From NCBI GenBank assembly GCA_964542875.1, contig CAZIWA010000132.1:1-15196 (forward strand): DNA of 15,196 nt, in the 5' to 3' direction. Source of the DNA: CAZGOM01 sp964542875. GTDB lineage: Bacteria; Planctomycetota; Phycisphaerae; Phycisphaerales; Phycisphaeraceae. Of this stretch, positions 13,430-15,196 are shown one piece after another; position 1 is the stretch's first letter, and each line of letters starts with the position of its first letter. Under the pieces are notes generated by a model, which was given only the letters and a program-made list of their open reading frames with translations, did no database searches and was not told the origin of the DNA. A program made the translations under genes and the position numbers.

Positions 13430-14947
13430 TCAGACGGAAGTGGGGGTGGATTTGTGGGCGCTGAGGGCTTTGGCGGCTTCTTCGTGGTCGGAGAAGTGGT
13501 GTTTTTCCTTGCCGATGATCTGGTAGTCCTCGTGGCCTTTGCCGGCGAGAAGGACGACGTCGTCGGGGGTGGCGCCGAGGATGGCTGCGCGGATGGATTT
13601 GGCGCGGTCGGGGTCGACGGTGATATTGGCTTTTTTATCTGCGGGGACGCCGGTGAGGATTTCCTGAATGATGGCGTTGGGGTCTTCGGTTCGGGGGTTG
13701 TCGGAGGTGATGAAGACCCTGTCGGAGAGATCGCAGGCGACTTTGGCCATTTTGGGGCGCTTGGTGCGGTCGCGGTCGCCGCCACAGCCAAAGAGGGTGA
13801 TGACGCGGCCTTTGGTGATGGGGCGCAGGGCTTGAAGGACGTTTTCAAGGGCGTCGTGGGTGTGTGCGTAGTCGACGAGGACGGCGGGAAGGGCGGCGAT
13901 GTCCGACCCGGGGAGGATGACAGGATCAAGCCGGCCCGGAGGGGCGGGGCAGACCTGGAGGGAATCGCGCAGGGTGCGGCTGATGGCGACGACGCAGTTG
14001 GCGGCGACGGCGGCCTGGAGCACGTTCATGGCGTTGTGCTTGCCGACCAGGGGGAGGAGGACATCGTAAGAGCCCCAGGGGCCTTCGAAGCGGATCCGGG
14101 TGCCTTTGTGGCTGGCGGTTTGCACGAGGGCGCGGCAGAGGTCTTTGGAGTATTTGCCGGGTTTGAGGCTGCAGCGGATGACGGCCGCCTTGGTGTCGCG
14201 GATCATTCGGGGGGCGTAGGCGTCGTCGTCGTTGACGATGGCGAAGCCGGTGGGGGCCAGGCGTTCAAAGAGGATGGCCTTGGCGTCGGCGTAGGCGTCC
14301 ATGGTTTTATGGTAGTCGAGGTGGTCGCCGGTGAGGTTGGTGAAGACGGCGACGGAGAAGTCCAGCGCCTGGGCGCGGCCCTGATGGAGGGCGTGGCTGG
14401 AGACTTCCATGACGGCGGCGGCGCAGCCGTTATCGACCATGGCGGCGAGGTATTTAGCGATGTCGATGGCACCGGGGGTGGTGAGGTCGGCCTGGATTTG
14501 CTGTTTACCGTCGTCGATGAGGACGGTGCCGATGACGCCGCACTTGACGCCTTCGCGGGCCAGGAGGTGGCGGACGACGAAGGTGATGGTGGTTTTGCCG
14601 TTGGTGCCGGTGATGCCGATGAGCTTGAGTTTACGGGCGGGGAAGCCGTAGAACTTCTGTGCGAGGTGTCCGACGAGGATGTTATCGACGGCGGGGGCGG
14701 TGACGACGGCGATGTTGGGGGCGAGGGGGGGGAGGGGTGCGCCGTGCTGGAGGAGGATGGCGGATGCGCCTTTGGTGAGGGCGTCGGCGATGAATTTGCC
14801 GCCGTCGTCTTTGGTGCCGGGGCGGGCGATGAAGAGAGAGCCTGGGGTGACGCGGCGGGAGTCGTCGGTGAGGTCCGGGAGGGAGATATCAGCGGGGCCC
14901 TGTGCGAGGGTGAGATTTTCGTTTTGGATGAGGGTGGAAAGGAGCAT
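13430..14947 (-). CDS. murE: UDP-N-acetylmuramoyl-L-alanyl-D-glutamate--2,6-diaminopimelate ligase
   Basis: MurE adds the third residue of the stem peptide to UDP-MurNAc-L-Ala-D-Glu with ATP, in the cytoplasm. The 505-residue protein has LTDDSRRVTPGSLFIA (26-41), the P-loop GTNGKTT (114-120), LTTPGA (155-160), MEVSSHAL (180-187) and GDHLDYHKTMDAYADAK (207-223) with the lysine that is normally carbamylated (K223). Next come GKHNAMN (302-308), VDYAHTHDALENVL (358-371), FGCGGDRDRTKRP (386-398) and SDNPRTEDP (415-423). GKGHEDYQ closes the set. The DNPR motif (416-419) indicates meso-diaminopimelate as the added residue. It is followed on the same strand by murF after a 167-bp repeat-bearing spacer, as in dcw clusters. 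The start is the ATG at 14947; no clear Shine-Dalgarno site. Upstream dcw partners such as ftsI or mraW are not in the 249 bp to the edge. Confidence 0.96.
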   Translation of the reverse strand: MLLSTLIQNENLTLAQGPADISLPDLTDDSRRVTPGSLFIARPGTKDDGGKFIADALTKGASAILLQHGAPLPPLAPNIAVVTAPAVDNILVGHLAQKFYGFPARKLKLIGITGTNGKTTITFVVRHLLAREGVKCGVIGTVLIDDGKQQIQADLTTPGAIDIAKYLAAMVDNGCAAAVMEVSSHALHQGRAQALDFSVAVFTNLTGDHLDYHKTMDAYADAKAILFERLAPTGFAIVNDDDAYAPRMIRDTKAAVIRCSLKPGKYSKDLCRALVQTASHKGTRIRFEGPWGSYDVLLPLVGKHNAMNVLQAAVAANCVVAISRTLRDSLQVCPAPPGRLDPVILPGSDIAALPAVLVDYAHTHDALENVLQALRPITKGRVITLFGCGGDRDRTKRPKMAKVACDLSDRVFITSDNPRTEDPNAIIQEILTGVPADKKANITVDPDRAKSIRAAILGATPDDVVLLAGKGHEDYQIIGKEKHHFSDHEEAAKALSAHKSTPTSV

Positions 14948-15087
14948 GTGAGCCGTCCGTGGGTAAGGAAATGGTCAGGGCGGTTTGTCGAGGGGGTGTC
15001 GGGCGCGTCCGTGCGCCGACATTAGGGGGATATCGGCAGAAACGCGGGGTGGGCTGGAATTTTTGTGGGGTGTGGGGAAGAGTCAGC

Positions 15088-15196
15088 AGGGTAAAAGCAT
15101 TTGGGGTATTTGTCGGCACATGCACCCGGGTTATCGGGTTTTCGGGGGGCTTCGATAAAGTTCATGCCACTCAAGGTGAATGCCATTTTGCGGCAT
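15088..15196. repeat. Intergenic element with inverted repeats (copy B), cut by window edge
   Basis: The core from about 15139 to 15196 matches copy A (2618-2676) with one 1-nt insertion (AAA for AA) and four substitutions. The left arm, GCACCCGGGTTATCGGG (15122-15138), corresponds to the arm of copy A with AT in place of GC. The outer AGGGTAAAAGCATTT (15088-15102) is the inverted counterpart of 2733-2747 at the far side of copy A. The right arm should lie just past the window. It sits upstream of murE, 141 bp before its start. Positions 14948-15087 show nothing else recognisable. Confidence 0.75.

Noticed and set aside
13454..15025. 523-codon open frame on the + strand
   Set aside because: It is fully antisense to murE, which has all its catalytic motifs. 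The frame gives low-complexity Gly/Asp/Val/Glu sequence, the expected by-product of C-ending codons on the other strand.
14889..15125. 78-codon minus-strand open frame upstream of murE
   Set aside because: Pro/Thr-rich with no motif, overlaps the murE start in another frame and runs into repeat B.
1..15196. CRISPR array, tRNA or rRNA genes, IS transposase
   Set aside because: No regularly spaced direct repeats, no cloverleaf or rRNA-like sequence, and no transposase motifs were found on reading both strands.

Overview
The window looks like part of a chromosome from a GC-rich bacterium of the Planctomycetota, perhaps a Phycisphaerae-type lineage. The main reasons are a secreted DUF1501/DUF1800 gene pair with carbohydrate-binding-like domains, weak or absent Shine-Dalgarno sites at many starts, and abundant palindromic intergenic repeats. 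The lineage call is inference. The organism makes peptidoglycan: murE and murF are both present, and MurE carries the DNPR motif of meso-diaminopimelate-adding enzymes.

Layout. From 1 to 1759 on the minus strand lie a C-terminally truncated nadC (it runs off the left edge) and, upstream of it, a TauE/SafE-type permease. From 1973 to 5209 on the plus strand lie a stand-alone nuoI, a membrane protein with a YdcF/SanA (DUF218) domain, and a GlmU-like sugar nucleotidyltransferase/acyltransferase. From 5405 to 11486 on the minus strand, read in transcription order, come a zeta-toxin-like kinase with an overlapping small partner, a 1284-residue secreted DUF1800 protein, and a Tat-exported DUF1501 protein 5 bp further on. 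From 11805 to 14947 on the minus strand come murE and then murF. No tRNA, rRNA, CRISPR array, IS transposase or prophage gene was seen.

How the genes fit together. MurE and MurF add the third residue and the D-Ala-D-Ala dipeptide to the UDP-MurNAc peptide. The GlmU-like protein could supply UDP-GlcNAc to the same pathway, and the YdcF-like protein belongs to a family with envelope roles. The DUF1800/DUF1501 pair is probably co-transcribed and exported. nadC (NAD synthesis) and nuoI (complex I) are single genes away from their usual partners.

The most unusual content is between genes. A roughly 172-bp element with long inverted repeats lies between nuoI and ydcF, and a second copy is cut by the right edge. 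A two-hairpin repeat occurs at two sites with different but self-complementary arms. A CTCCC/GGGAG-type repeat lies between murE and murF and also appears in frame inside the linker of the YdcF-like protein. Within the proteins, MurF has glutamate where MurE and other Mur ligases have the carbamylated lysine, and the DUF1800 protein has a methionine-rich linker. The + strand is visibly G-rich whichever strand is coding.
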